DNA from: Candidatus Nitrospira nitrosa
GTDB lineage: Bacteria; Nitrospirota; Nitrospiria; Nitrospirales; Nitrospiraceae
Direction: 5' to 3'
Length of the DNA stretch: 64,000 nt
Assembly: GCF_001458735.1 (NCBI RefSeq)
Contig: NZ_CZQA01000010.1
Location: 434,001-498,000, forward strand
Position numbers and translations under genes: made by a program. The first letter of the stretch is position 1. Each line of letters opens with the position of its first letter. The notes below the pieces were generated by a model. The model saw only the letters and a list, made by a program, of their open reading frames with translations. It was not told the origin of the DNA and searched no databases. Below, one piece after another: positions 37,901 through 45,536 of the stretch.

Positions 37901-39114
37901 TCGGCATCGAGCATCTGCACACCTGGGTCAGCCAAGAACAAACCGGACGGTGACTCAGCCATTGTGCGTGGTCTATCGAAGCGGCCGTTTCCCAAATTGC
38001 GCCAGTACCGCACGGTGCCGTTCATTTCGAGAATATCCGGCAAACCGTTCCCGAATAGTCCAACCAGTTCATATTCCGGTCGCGCCAACGACCCGGACGG
38101 CAACTCTGCTCCCTGCACGGCACTGAACGTTTGGTCATTTGGGCTGAAACGGCTATACCCGAACGTCAACGGCGGTAAAAACTCCGATTGGGCGCCATCA
38201 TGCCCCTCGACTCGAACGCGGTGGAGTAGTGAGACCTTATTCAGGGGTTTGGGGACGTTCTCTTGCTGATCCAGATAATCCAGATGATAGGTGCGAGTCA
38301 GCCGTTCCTGATCGGCCAGAGTGTAGATGCGAATCTTCGTACAGCGACGCACGGTACGAATTTCAAACCCGGCGCGGTATTCTGAGAACGGATCGGGACG
38401 CTCATCGTAGACAAATTGCACCCGGATGAGAAACTGTGGATTGGCCGAATCGCCATAATCCACATAGCGCATCTCCGACACATACAGTTGATCCCAGCGA
38501 TGGGGACCATCGTTCCGCACCGCATCACGCTGATAGACGTAATCGATGCGGTTGCCGAACACGTCGGTCGTCCGGCTGAGCTTCCAAGCGAAGACACGGT
38601 TGGTCCGGGCAGGATCTACAATCGCTGCAGGATCGAGACCAGCCGGCGCTGGGGTGCCGTAGACGCTGGTGAGACCATCCTTACTCTCAACTCGCCAATA
38701 GTCTTGCGAGGCATCGTGGTGATGGATGATTCGTGCAAACAGTCCTTCCGTACGAGGCCGATAGCGGGTTCGATCAGCTTGTACATCAACCGCAACCAGA
38801 TCCTCTGCCCCAGACAGCACGAAGGTATCACGCGCATCGACGTACCGCGGCAACCCATCCGACGTCTTACGCGCCACCCCTGGCACATTCAGACTCCAGC
38901 CGAGTCCGAACGGGCCGTTCCCGTTACCGGTGCTATAGACAAGACTCACTTCTGGTTGGAAACCGTTTCGTCCTGCAGGGAGGGCGATCGGCACGGAGAA
39001 ATTGCCTGTCCCAGTATGCAGATCCGGCGAGAACTTTTCTCCGATGCCGCGCACGGCACCACCACCCTGAGGGAGCGAAATGATTTGGCTTGAAGTCCCC
39101 GACTTGTTACTCAT
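31987..39114 (-). CDS. Tc toxin TcB-TcC fusion (SpvB/RHS cocoon with C-terminal effector)
   Basis: A 2375-residue single-chain TcB-TcC. It opens with a SpvB-like domain (FSPDLHTGTGNFSVPIALPA, then SLVYSTGNGNGPFGLGWSL). FG-GAP/VCBS-like beta-propeller repeats follow (DVDGDGLADCVYVGD, LLDLTGDGVTDAI), which dock on TcA. The TcdB middle region comes next, and then many RHS/YD repeats (YDALNRIKSALYPQD, YDANGNMLSEHQM). The RHS core closes with SGLNYHAARYYAAWLARW and NADPIGLEGGVNVCMYCSG, the self-cleavage region. The final 281 residues (31987-32832) are the toxic cargo: a GFGDTVSFGLTQKVRE pre-toxin-like stretch, a Gly/Ala-rich hydrophobic region, and a terminal domain with VTHGHPRSRIALPSPGD that resembles a JAMM metal site. 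ATG 39114 has AGGAC upstream. No immunity gene follows. Confidence 0.92.
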   Translation of the reverse strand: MSNKSGTSSQIISLPQGGGAVRGIGEKFSPDLHTGTGNFSVPIALPAGRNGFQPEVSLVYSTGNGNGPFGLGWSLNVPGVARKTSDGLPRYVDARDTFVLSGAEDLVAVDVQADRTRYRPRTEGLFARIIHHHDASQDYWRVESKDGLTSVYGTPAPAGLDPAAIVDPARTNRVFAWKLSRTTDVFGNRIDYVYQRDAVRNDGPHRWDQLYVSEMRYVDYGDSANPQFLIRVQFVYDERPDPFSEYRAGFEIRTVRRCTKIRIYTLADQERLTRTYHLDYLDQQENVPKPLNKVSLLHRVRVEGHDGAQSEFLPPLTFGYSRFSPNDQTFSAVQGAELPSGSLARPEYELVGLFGNGLPDILEMNGTVRYWRNLGNGRFDRPRTMAESPSGLFLADPGVQMLDADGDGRVELLVSREGLSGYFPLRFDGVWDQKSFHRYETAPSFRLDDPNVKLLDLTGDGVTDAIRSGNRLECFFNDPTRGWHQTRVVERRDLAEFPNVSFSDPRVKWGDFSGDGLQDIALVYDGHVSYWPNMGYGDWGQQIVMRNSPRLPYGYDPKRILIDDVDGDGLADCVYVGDRKVWLWINQGGNAWSEPIEIAGTPPVTDMDAVRLVDVLGHGNRGVLWSRDADGSRRPTMFYLDFSGGIKPYMMTEMGNHMGALTRVGYVSSVQFYLKDQEAPSTRWKTPLPFPVQVVAKVEVVDQISHGKLTTEYSYHHGYWDGAEREFRGFGRVDQRDTEQFDQFHGLGLHAGPAFLPVAERQFSPPLETRTWFHQGPIGDEFGDWDELDYRQEYWPGDPMVFTRPAEMTAQLEALPRRRKRDALRALRGTVLRAELYALDGTEREARPYTVTEQLQGVREEVPPATGSDRRAIFFSFPLAQRTTQWERGDDSQTQLTMMGEHDQYGRLLWQLSLAVPRGREYRSAAASSEPYLAIFSETTYLQRDDSQRYLIDRVAKTSAYEIVNDGKSSVFTLWETVKAGGAVKQLIGQTISFYDGPGFQGLPFGQLGEYGALVRSENLVLTDGLLADLYRSGESQTSPPELPPYLKPGTPVWTADYPEEFRKLPMLAGYIYRKGGPGAISAQGYFVMAASHLYDFQVSGANGKGRGLLMQQHDPLGRRTVISYDKYHLLPIRVTDPLGLSTEAKYDYRVLQPEVVVDANQNSQRVRFTPLGLVKATFIQGKANAAEGDRTRPSLELSYDLLAFSERGLPVSARSRRYQHHDTETDVPLSKRDETIETVEYSDGFGRLLQTRVQSEEIRFGDANFGGGLLPVDQADDAGSRAAFSGIRNGDSQHPNVLVSGWKTYDNKGRVVEQYEPFYSQGWSYSAPGEAQLGKKAVMIYDPRGQVIRTLNPDGSEQRVIYGIPTDLATPEQFAPTPWEAYTYDANDNAGRTHAEQARGYQTHSNTPASIAIDALGRTVQAIARNGSSQADWLVTRSHYDIRGNLVSVTDAMGRVAFRYGHDLANRPWRSDSIDAGLRRTVLDAVGNPLESRDSKGALILYGYDEGNRPNRLWARNGLNQPLTLRQVLIYGDRPESGFTTDAARQKNLLGKPYQQYDEAGRVTVAGYDFKGNPVSQSRQVLSDAKLLTAYENAAQRNWAIETYRVDWQAPANVSLAAQAQTLLDSALYETSSRYDALNRIKSALYPQDVTGQRQELLLVYNQAGALAQVILNGQTYVQQIAYSAKGQRVLIAYGNGLMTRYAYDDKTFRLMRMRSERYSQPQPDRFQPNGEPLQDLAYRYDLVGNILQILDRTPGSGIINNPSAAIVNESRLAQLLASGDALLRQFDYDPIYRLLSATGRECDQAPEAPPWMDQPRCTDVTRARVYTQRYRYDALGNMQELKHQGAGVGSNRLFATATGNNRLDSMTIGQSSYRYVYDANGNMLSEHQMRQFEWDHSDRLKTFRTQVAGSEPSVHAQYCYDAGGMRVKKLVRKQGGQYSVTVYAGGLFEYHRMVQGTTVQENNTLHVMDDQARIAVVRVGTPFPDDASPAVKYHLADHLGSSHVVVGVDGVWINREEYTPYGETSFGSFTKKRYRFTGKERDEESGLNYHAARYYAAWLARWVNADPIGLEGGVNVCMYCSGNPLNRTDTVGTDWEFCWPGSKGCGLGSTVEVLDDEIKVDEGVAGFGDTVSFGLTQKVREVADVDSSIDYESTQYKVGVAAGVVHQVALGGAGLAKSIGTIGVINTAKAAVVMHTVTTGLGHGANMIDPSGTTGAVLQNVINYGPSVIGPAKSFVGRVLSQDIKRNFVRVPGAISKITTDPAEVALWQEMEALGLEKGRVTHHDGTYTDTVGGPTSARLEVSRSDIRVTHGHPRSRIALPSPGDVAGSQKMPQAIWDVLGSAYPSADKVLKACGLPPSGAVMKTIFQAPTSK

Positions 39115-39299
39115 TGCGTCCTACCACCTTTTTTATACTTGTGGTGCATCGCATGTCCCTTCCGTTCCCCGGTAACGATGGTCCATGACTCACTTCGATA
39201 CGCGAATAGATCAAGATACGTACCAATGCGATTCCCATTGCTGTCTGTATATTTTTCAACACTTTCCGAGATTCATGCTAAATTCTTGCGGTTCGTGGC

Positions 39300-39336
39300 A
39301 TATCTAAAAAGATATGTCGCTTATCTAAAAGGATAC
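39300..39336. promoter_or_regulatory. Tandem operator-like repeat upstream of the Tc operon
   Basis: ATATCTAAAAAGATAT (39300-39315), a palindrome with 5-bp arms, is followed 21 bp later by the related TTATCTAAAAGGATAC (39321-39336). Two half-similar palindromes at a spacing of two helical turns are typical for cooperative repressor or activator binding. They lie about 190-220 bp upstream of the TcB-TcC start codon; the regulator is unknown. Confidence 0.45.
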
Positions 39337-39634
39337 GATTGCTAGGAGGAGGGGATTACGACTGAGACGTGTGGCTTCGCTGATCCGCAGAACCATTCTC
39401 GAGGGAAGATGGTGTCGAGTTCAAAGATGAAGCAGTAGCTACTTGGATAGGAGCAGAGATCGATCGAGGAGAGCGCACAACCTATCGCGAGAAAGGTTGG
39501 TATGGCAAGGAAACTGAACCCATCGCCTCCATTCCATCAGCGACTTCACATTCGTAATGATCTGAGATTCCTCAAATACAGCACGGGAACAAGCACCACG
39601 GGACTCCGACCATGAACCGGTTTTTGTGGCCCGC

Positions 39635-39662
39635 TAGACACCGGCATCATGCTGAGTATAAT
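39635..39662 (+). promoter_or_regulatory. Possible promoter of the FlgO-like gene
   Basis: TAGACA (39635-39640) and TATAAT (39657-39662) are spaced by 16 bp. Transcription would begin about 5 bp before ATG 39674, so the mRNA would be almost leaderless, in line with the absence of a clear ribosome binding site. Confidence 0.4.
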
Positions 39663-39673
39663 GACAACCATTC

Positions 39674-40642
39674 ATGCGTATGATTGGCTTGCTGCTCCTT
39701 CTGATCACCCTTGTCTTACCGTTTCCCTTTCCACCATTATCATGGGCGTCTGCGAGTTACGAAGACAGCCTCAAACAGTTGGCAGAAGATGTGACAGAGC
39801 GAGCTGCCAAGGCGAAGAAGCAACGCCTCGCCGTGCTCGACTTTACCGACTCACAGGGTGAACCGACACCGGTTGGACAATTTCTCGCCGAAGAGCTTGG
39901 GACACAAATCATGGTGGCAGGTGAACTGACCACAGTCGACCGCACACTGCTCTACTCAACCATGAAAAAGATGCAGCTTGAGCACATCGATCCACCCCAC
40001 GCCAAGGCGGTCCGGCGTGCCGCCAAGGCCATACGCGCCGACCTATTCGTATCCGGCACCTACAGCGAAACACCCGAAGGCCTACAAGTGACCGTCCGGC
40101 TGATCACGCCGAAACAGGCTCAATCGATCAGCGCCACCCGCACGATCTTCCCGAAAACCGGCCCCCTGAGCACGTTCTTCAAAAAGGAAGATGTTCTCCC
40201 TGGAGCACTGCCCGTCGAGCAGCCGAAAGAACCAGCCCCACCGCTCGGAATAGGAACGCACCGAAACGACGCGTATGAGTTTATCATTACATCGATTACA
40301 CGACTAAACGGCCAGGTCAAGCTGGATGTCACGGTTGCAAATCATTCACTGCGTGACCTCAAGCTGCTCTGTCACTTGCAAAACACGGTGCTGAAGGACG
40401 AACATGGAAGCGTATGGCATCAGACCGTTGCACAGAACCGTGAAGGCCTCTGTACGAGGGGCATCGAACTGTCTCCTCGTCGAAAGCAGCGCGCAGTTTT
40501 CATATTCACTCAACCGTCGACCGCCTCAGGTTCTAAGTTCGCATTATTGTTTCATGAGCAGTTACCAAGGCACGATGCCTCATTTACCATCGATGGATTG
40601 AGATTGGAACCAATTCCTAGTCCCGGAGCAGTCGTGCCTTAG
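39674..40642 (+). CDS. Secreted FlgO-like protein
   Basis: A 322-residue exported protein. The signal peptide runs to about residue 27 (MRMIGLLLLLITLVLP ... SWASA). The next 150 residues (AVLDFTDSQGEPTPVGQFLAEEL, VDRTLLYSTMKKMQLE, ADLFVSGTYSETPEGLQVTVRLI) match the FlgO/CsgG-like fold found in outer-membrane-associated proteins, including one required for flagellar stability in Vibrio. The C-terminal 100 residues form an extra beta-rich domain with no name I recognise. No flagellar genes are in the window, so the role is open. The gene is divergent from the Tc operon, sharing its control region. Confidence 0.78.
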   Translation: MRMIGLLLLLITLVLPFPFPPLSWASASYEDSLKQLAEDVTERAAKAKKQRLAVLDFTDSQGEPTPVGQFLAEELGTQIMVAGELTTVDRTLLYSTMKKMQLEHIDPPHAKAVRRAAKAIRADLFVSGTYSETPEGLQVTVRLITPKQAQSISATRTIFPKTGPLSTFFKKEDVLPGALPVEQPKEPAPPLGIGTHRNDAYEFIITSITRLNGQVKLDVTVANHSLRDLKLLCHLQNTVLKDEHGSVWHQTVAQNREGLCTRGIELSPRRKQRAVFIFTQPSTASGSKFALLFHEQLPRHDASFTIDGLRLEPIPSPGAVVP

Positions 40643-40730
40643 CAGATTTCAGAGACAATCGGTTTTTGCCAACAACGGAGCTGGAGTGTTCCGTGCGGCA
40701 TTCACACCACAACAACGTGAGGATGCTCAA

Positions 40731-40838
40731 AAAGACCGTCCGGCAAGGCCTCAGCGAGCGAAGAGGTGAGGCGTACGCTTCGGTACGTTGAGCCTCTGAG
40801 TGGGGCGAGAACGACGCTGGCGGAATTTTTCAGCATCC
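40731..40838. repeat. MITE-like palindromic repeat, copy B
   Basis: A 108-bp element with 13-bp imperfect terminal inverted repeats (GGATGCTCAAAAA and TTTTTCAGCATCC) that aligns in inverse orientation with copy A at 10731-10848. The core GAGGCGTACGCTTCGGTACG is shared. Its right end is only 17 bp upstream of the thiD start, so it probably forms most of the thiD leader or even supplies promoter elements. Confidence 0.75.
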
Positions 40839-40855
40839 GAATTAGAGAGCGACCA

Positions 40856-41659
40856 ATGCCACAGACCATCAAGCAAGTCCTGACGATTGCCGGATCGGAT
40901 TCCGGTGGAGGAGCCGGCATTCAGGCCGATATTAAAGCCATGTCTGCCAATGGTGTCTTCGCCATGTCGGTCATCACGGCCATCACCGCTCAGAATACCG
41001 AGGAAGTGACGGACGTCTTTGAGTTGCCACCGAGCATCATCGCCTCCCAACTCGATGCCGTCTTCGACGATTTCGATGTCGCTGCCGTGAAAACCGGGAT
41101 GTTGTCGTCGACGGCCATCGTGGAGATCGTCGTCAAGATGCTGACTCTTCAAAAGATCGCCACCCTCGTGGTAGACCCGGTGATGGTCTCAAAGAGCGGC
41201 CATCCCCTCTTACGACCCGAAGCCGTCAACGCCGTAAAGACGCAGCTGCTGCCGCTCGCCTTCGTGGTCACTCCGAACATTCATGAGGCTCAGCAGTTGT
41301 CGGGAATCCAGATCACCTCCTTGGCCGATGCACGACGAGCCGCAAAGGTCATCCATGGATTCGGGTGCAAGCACGTGCTGATCAAAGGAGGCCACCTGCT
41401 CAGCGAACGGGCGACGGATCTCCTCTACGACGGCCGGTTCTTCAATGTCCTGAAGGGCGAGTTCATCGAGACACGCCATACCCATGGCACCGGCTGTACG
41501 TTTGCCTCTGCGCTGGCCGCGCACCTTGCCAGAGGTCGTTCTGTTTTGGATGCCGCACAAGCGGCGAAGGCCTACGTCACGCAAGCCATTCGGCATGGCT
41601 TGGCAATCGGCCACGGCCACGGCCCGACTGATCATTTTTACTTCTTGGAGCGGGAGTGA
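40856..41659 (+). CDS. thiD: Hydroxymethylpyrimidine/phosphomethylpyrimidine kinase
   Basis: ThiD phosphorylates 4-amino-5-hydroxymethyl-2-methylpyrimidine (and its phosphate) in thiamine biosynthesis. The ribokinase-type signatures are clear: TIAGSDSGGGAGIQADIKA at the N-terminus, DPVMVSKSGHPLL in the middle, and the anion hole/catalytic block HTHGTGCTFASALAAHLARG near the C-terminus. The open frame extends upstream through the MITE-like repeat to 40766, but the domain begins at ATG 40856, giving 267 residues. No other thiamine gene or thi-box riboswitch is evident next to it. Confidence 0.93.
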   Translation: MPQTIKQVLTIAGSDSGGGAGIQADIKAMSANGVFAMSVITAITAQNTEEVTDVFELPPSIIASQLDAVFDDFDVAAVKTGMLSSTAIVEIVVKMLTLQKIATLVVDPVMVSKSGHPLLRPEAVNAVKTQLLPLAFVVTPNIHEAQQLSGIQITSLADARRAAKVIHGFGCKHVLIKGGHLLSERATDLLYDGRFFNVLKGEFIETRHTHGTGCTFASALAAHLARGRSVLDAAQAAKAYVTQAIRHGLAIGHGHGPTDHFYFLERE

Positions 41660-41724
41660 CAGACCTCGCTTACAATCTTGGTCTCGCCTCTACCCACCCA
41701 CGCCAACTCTGGTAGAATGCCCTC

Positions 41725-42501
41725 GTGGAAGAACGCTTCTCCTTTCTTGATCCCCAGGGACATCGAGTCGCCTCGATTGTGACCCTCCCTCCAGGAGGAA
41801 CGGACAAGATTGCCGTCTTGTGCCACGGGTTTTTGTCCTCAAAAACCAGCTCAACGAATAAGACCCTCACGCGGTTGCTGATCGACCATGGAATCGGCAC
41901 CTGTTGCTTTGACTTCTTTGGGCAGGGGGAAAGCGACGGCCCCTTCGAACAGATCACCACGACCCTCGGAGTGCAGCAGGCACAGGCCGCCATCGACCTA
42001 CTGAAGCAACAAGGCTATCGACGGATTGGACTGATGGGATCGAGCTTCGGCGGGCTGGTTGCAATTCTGACGGCTTCTCAGCGGACCGATCTGGCTTGCC
42101 TGGCACTCAAATGCCCGGTCGTCGATTTCGCGGAGGAATTACGCTTGGGATTCGGGGACGATGAGATGGCACGATGGAAGGCAACGGACACGATTCCCAA
42201 TATCATGGGTGGTCCTGACCGAATCCGGCTCCGCTACGCCTTTTATGACGATGCTCTGCATCGAATTGCCTATGACCCTGCACGGTCGATCAACGCACCG
42301 ACCATCATCGTCCAGGGTGACAAGGATGAGCACGTCCCGCTTCATCAGAGCCGACAGTTGTACGACAGGCTACAGGTGAAGAAACACCTCGAAATGCTCC
42401 CAGGCGCCGACCATCAGTTTACAAAGGGTGAGGATTTCAAGCGGATGACGACGGTGATCACCGACTGGTTGATTCAGTACCTTTCTAACCAGCCAGACTA
42501 A
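41725..42501 (+). CDS. Alpha/beta hydrolase (serine aminopeptidase-like)
   Basis: A 258-residue soluble alpha/beta hydrolase. The nucleophile elbow is GLMGSSFGGLVA (serine near residue 110), the acid is probably Asp in IIVQGDKDEHVP, and the histidine is in LPGADHQF. It has the HGFLSSKTS oxyanion loop. This pattern belongs to the Hydrolase_4/S9-related group, which includes lipases, esterases and peptidases, so the substrate is unknown. It begins with GTG 41725 and lies 65 bp after thiD on the same strand. Confidence 0.85.
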   Translation: MEERFSFLDPQGHRVASIVTLPPGGTDKIAVLCHGFLSSKTSSTNKTLTRLLIDHGIGTCCFDFFGQGESDGPFEQITTTLGVQQAQAAIDLLKQQGYRRIGLMGSSFGGLVAILTASQRTDLACLALKCPVVDFAEELRLGFGDDEMARWKATDTIPNIMGGPDRIRLRYAFYDDALHRIAYDPARSINAPTIIVQGDKDEHVPLHQSRQLYDRLQVKKHLEMLPGADHQFTKGEDFKRMTTVITDWLIQYLSNQPD

Positions 42502-42765
42502 CCAGTCTCCATTAGTTTTGCTGCTGAGAAGCCTCACCCTGGCAGGAAAGCTGTACCAATTGGTTCACCCCTACGGTGGCAATTCGTACAGACTGGCAAG
42601 TTACCCGCGGCCATTCTTGTCACTATCTGACACAAACGAAGCATAACGCAGGGCTTCGATCCGGCCTCGTTAGTCCAGCTCTGTGCGCGCGGCTAGCATG
42701 TGGGTTGCATAACCCCCTGATTTCTAGACTGTGTTCCGGCCCTCTGGGAGGGGGGATCCATCACC

Positions 42766-43185
42766 ATGATTGACGTTCACAAATCAACAGTTCTCCCTCT
42801 ATTGATGATGCTGGTCATGCTCTCCTCATGGCAGGTTGCAGAAGGTGCCGACGGTGGGCGTGGCCGGCACAGCCTGATCCATCGTCCACAGATTCACCCA
42901 GCTCCAGCCCTCACACCAGCCCTTTCTGAACCTCAGTCTCAACTCCAATCGTCTCCCCCGTCGCGATCAACACCGTTGCAGTCCGTTCATCGAAAAGTCG
43001 TGAAGAGACCAGCGACACCTGTCTCACCCGTGGCGGAAGTCTCGCCAGTAGATCCCGGCAATTGGGCACCGATTGATTCTCCACCAATCACCTCCCAATC
43101 CTACAATCCCGAGGATGCCCTACCTGAAGCAGAAATGTTACCTCCACCGGAACCACAAGAGTCACCCAACACCGACGCCCGATAA
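42766..43185 (+). CDS. Proline-rich exported protein, unknown
   Basis: A 139-residue protein with a likely signal peptide (MIDVHKSTVLPLLMMLVMLS ... AEGA). The mature part is dominated by Pro, Ser, Gln and Glu and has no predicted fold or recognised domain. GGAGGGGGGAT before the ATG supports translation. It may be a cell-envelope spacer or stalk. Its position just upstream of pilT could be chance. Confidence 0.6.
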   Translation: MIDVHKSTVLPLLMMLVMLSSWQVAEGADGGRGRHSLIHRPQIHPAPALTPALSEPQSQLQSSPPSRSTPLQSVHRKVVKRPATPVSPVAEVSPVDPGNWAPIDSPPITSQSYNPEDALPEAEMLPPPEPQESPNTDAR

Positions 43186-43510
43186 GCTTGGGCCAGTCCG
43201 CATTATTCATGACGGTTCGTCGCCTATCGACTAGCTCAGAGTCCCGAGCACCGTCGAAGAACGAAATCACCAAGCCGCCTCGTGAGACCGTCGCGCGGAT
43301 CCCAGACGAGCTAAAACGTACTCGTGCGGTACGTCGAGAGTCCGCGGAGTGAGCCCGCAGGCCGCCGGCCTGTCGCAACAACGGATCGGCGATTACGGCC
43401 GAAGTGTCCATATATACCGTGGGCTAAAGGCTTGTCCAAGATCTGAGTTTCATTTGTCGATACAACAAGAATCCGTATACTACAACGGGAAGGACAGGAG
43501 GCTGAGCACG
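43186..43510. other. Region upstream of pilT with a possible degraded repeat
   Basis: No gene is seen. Around 43310-43350 the sequence CGTACTCGTGCGGTACG followed by GAGAGTCCGCGGAGTGAG resembles the core of the MITE-like repeat found at 10.7 and 40.7 kb, but with much divergence. AGGAGG just before 43511 is the pilT ribosome binding site. Confidence 0.35.
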
Positions 43511-44590
43511 ATGCCCAAGATAGATGAACTCTTCCGCATGATGATCGAGCATGGGGCCTCGGACCTGCACTTGATTGCAGGACAAGCCCCCGCATTTCGC
43601 ATCCACGGTGAGCTGGAACGTCTCCCGGGGAATGCGATCCTCGATAACCAAGCCCTCCATGACCTTCTCTACGAGATCACGCCAGGACCGAAGAAGGAAG
43701 TCTTTGAATCAACAGGAGATGTCGACTTCGGGTATGAGATTCCCGGAGTCGCCCGCTTCCGCTCAAACTTTTTCAACCACAAGCACGGCATTGGAGCCGT
43801 GTTTCGGAAGATTCCAACGACCATCGTCTCCGCCGAAGACCTCGCGCTGCCGCCGGTATTGACGCGCGCGGCTATGCTACGCAAAGGGTTGGTCCTCGTC
43901 ACCGGTCCGACCGGCAGCGGAAAGTCCACGACGCTCGCAGCCATGGTCGATTATGCGAACCGCCACAGGAAGGACCATATTCTCACTGTTGAGGATCCGA
44001 TCGAGTTCGTCCACCAGAGTAAGAACTGCATCGTCAATCACCGTGAAGTCGGCTTACACACCATCACGTTTGGATCTGCGCTGCGGGGAGCCCTTCGGGA
44101 GGATCCGGATATCATTCTCGTCGGGGAAATGCGGGATCTCGAAACAATCGCCTTGGCCGTCGAAGCTGCGGCAACCGGACACTTGGTATTCGGGACACTC
44201 CACACAGAGAACGCCGCCAAGACCGTGGACCGCATCATCGAAGTCTTTCCCGCATCCGAACAGCCGCAGATTCGGAATACCCTTTCCACGGCCCTGCGTG
44301 TCATCGTTGCACAGAACCTCTTCAAGCGAATCGATCAAAAGGGTCGCTGTGCGGCCCTGGAGATTTTGGTATGCACCCCAGCCGTTGGTAATCTCATCCG
44401 AGACGCGAAGACGTTTCAGATTGCGTCGCAGATGCAAACCGGGAAAAACATCGGCATGCAGACGCTGGATGATGCCATTCAGGATCTCCTCACAAAAAAA
44501 TGGATCTCGCCGGAAGAGGCCTATGAAAAGGCGATCGACAAGAATCGATTCGCCAAACTCCTCAAAACCCCACCGGATGCGCTCCAATAG
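43511..44590 (+). CDS. pilT: Twitching-motility retraction ATPase
   Basis: PilT powers depolymerisation of type IV pili and so twitching, surface sensing and DNA uptake. The sequence shows the N-terminal PAS-like segment (HGASDLHLIAGQAPAFRIHG), Walker A GPTGSGKST at about 132-140, the Asp box ILTVEDPIEFVH, Walker B region ILVGEMRDLETI and the His box TGHLVFGTLHTENA. The open frame extends upstream to 43349, but ATG 43511 has AGGAGG at the right distance and begins at the conserved MPKIDELFRMM. The protein has 359 residues. No pil structural genes are adjacent, which is usual for pilT. Confidence 0.94.
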   Translation: MPKIDELFRMMIEHGASDLHLIAGQAPAFRIHGELERLPGNAILDNQALHDLLYEITPGPKKEVFESTGDVDFGYEIPGVARFRSNFFNHKHGIGAVFRKIPTTIVSAEDLALPPVLTRAAMLRKGLVLVTGPTGSGKSTTLAAMVDYANRHRKDHILTVEDPIEFVHQSKNCIVNHREVGLHTITFGSALRGALREDPDIILVGEMRDLETIALAVEAAATGHLVFGTLHTENAAKTVDRIIEVFPASEQPQIRNTLSTALRVIVAQNLFKRIDQKGRCAALEILVCTPAVGNLIRDAKTFQIASQMQTGKNIGMQTLDDAIQDLLTKKWISPEEAYEKAIDKNRFAKLLKTPPDALQ

Positions 44591-44751
44591 CCTTCCAGAG
44601 AGATCCCCTACAGAGCGCTGCCCCGCATCCTTCGTGACGGTTCGCTGCGAATCACGGATCTCGTGAAGCGTCGCAGCGGCCTGTTGGCCCACCTGCGCGC
44701 CACCTGCAACTGCAGCAGAAGTGCCCATGAGTCAAGCATGGTTGGAATAAC

Positions 44752-45450
44752 TCAGGGATGCTGAATTTCTTGGAGGACGAACTGTTTTGGGAGGAGTACC
44801 GGCAGGATCACCCCGATGGGATCACCACGTTTAATCGTCGTCGGCTTGTGCAGCTGTAACAGAAAATTGGCCGTGAAGGCTTCATAGTCGGACAACCAGG
44901 CATACTGATTCGGCGTGCGCTTGTACTCCTGTGTTTTGATCCCCTCCCAAATAGAAAACGTCCGGTCCGGGTAGTGATAGAAATGGTTGGGCAAATCCTT
45001 CATCATCAGGCCGACATGCTTGGGATAGTAGAGACGGACTCCGCAACAGAGCTTTGGATAGCCGCTGTTCAGAATCAAATCGACATACATCCCGGTGAAG
45101 CTCTTGTACCCCAATAGTCGCTCTTCCGGCAAAATAGGCGGCGACTGCCACTGAACTCCGGACGCCGTGCGCCGAAGTTTCACGTCGACCGGACAGCGAA
45201 TCAGCCACCCATAGTTCCCTACCGTCCTGACCGGTCCACAGTCGTCCGGCAACACCTTGTATCCGCTGGCCGCAAGTGCCCGCTGCTCCTCCAGCGCCAT
45301 GTTGCTCATCATTGGCCGATGCGGATGGAAATCTAACTTCAGGCGCTCCGGCGGAAAGGCGGTGGAATATTCCCGCTCCCAGTAAATGATGACCTTGTCG
45401 GCTGCGTCATCCGGCCCTACTGGTTCTCGCGACTCTTCTTCCATGGGCAT
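44752..45450 (-). CDS. Conserved hypothetical protein
   Basis: A 232-residue soluble protein I do not recognise with confidence. It is rich in aromatic residues and contains VIIYWEREY, GNYGWLIRCPVDVKLRR, SGYPKLCCGVRLYYP and YEAFTANFLLQLHKPTTIK. The middle block slightly recalls the DUF6065 family (a hydrophilic all-beta protein), but this is only a resemblance. It has a clear ATG (45450). Neighbours do not help. Confidence 0.6.
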   Translation of the reverse strand: MPMEEESREPVGPDDAADKVIIYWEREYSTAFPPERLKLDFHPHRPMMSNMALEEQRALAASGYKVLPDDCGPVRTVGNYGWLIRCPVDVKLRRTASGVQWQSPPILPEERLLGYKSFTGMYVDLILNSGYPKLCCGVRLYYPKHVGLMMKDLPNHFYHYPDRTFSIWEGIKTQEYKRTPNQYAWLSDYEAFTANFLLQLHKPTTIKRGDPIGVILPVLLPKQFVLQEIQHP

Positions 45451-45536
45451 TAACAGTAATCGATGACGGCAGGCTTGTACAAGAGGCTAGAAATGAACGC
45501 AAAAAAGGTGCCTGAACTTCATAGGACACAAAGAAC

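Larger units (their letters stand above)
39115..39673. other. Control region between the Tc operon and the FlgO-like gene
   Basis: No gene is recognised. The stretch should hold the divergent promoters of the Tc operon (minus) and of the plus-strand gene at 39674. It includes a tandem operator-like repeat (39300-39336) and a promoter candidate near 39635-39662. It is AT-richer than coding DNA on its left side. Confidence 0.5.

Noticed and set aside
43310..43350. Possible third copy of the MITE-like repeat before pilT
   Set aside because: The CGTAC...GTACG core and following GAGTGAG resemble the repeat, but divergence is high and the ends are missing, so I mention it only in the regional note.
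44600..44700. Possible third copy of the MITE-like repeat after pilT
   Set aside because: Only short words such as TGACGGTTCG and GCTGCGA/TCGCAGC match; no terminal repeats or core are seen.
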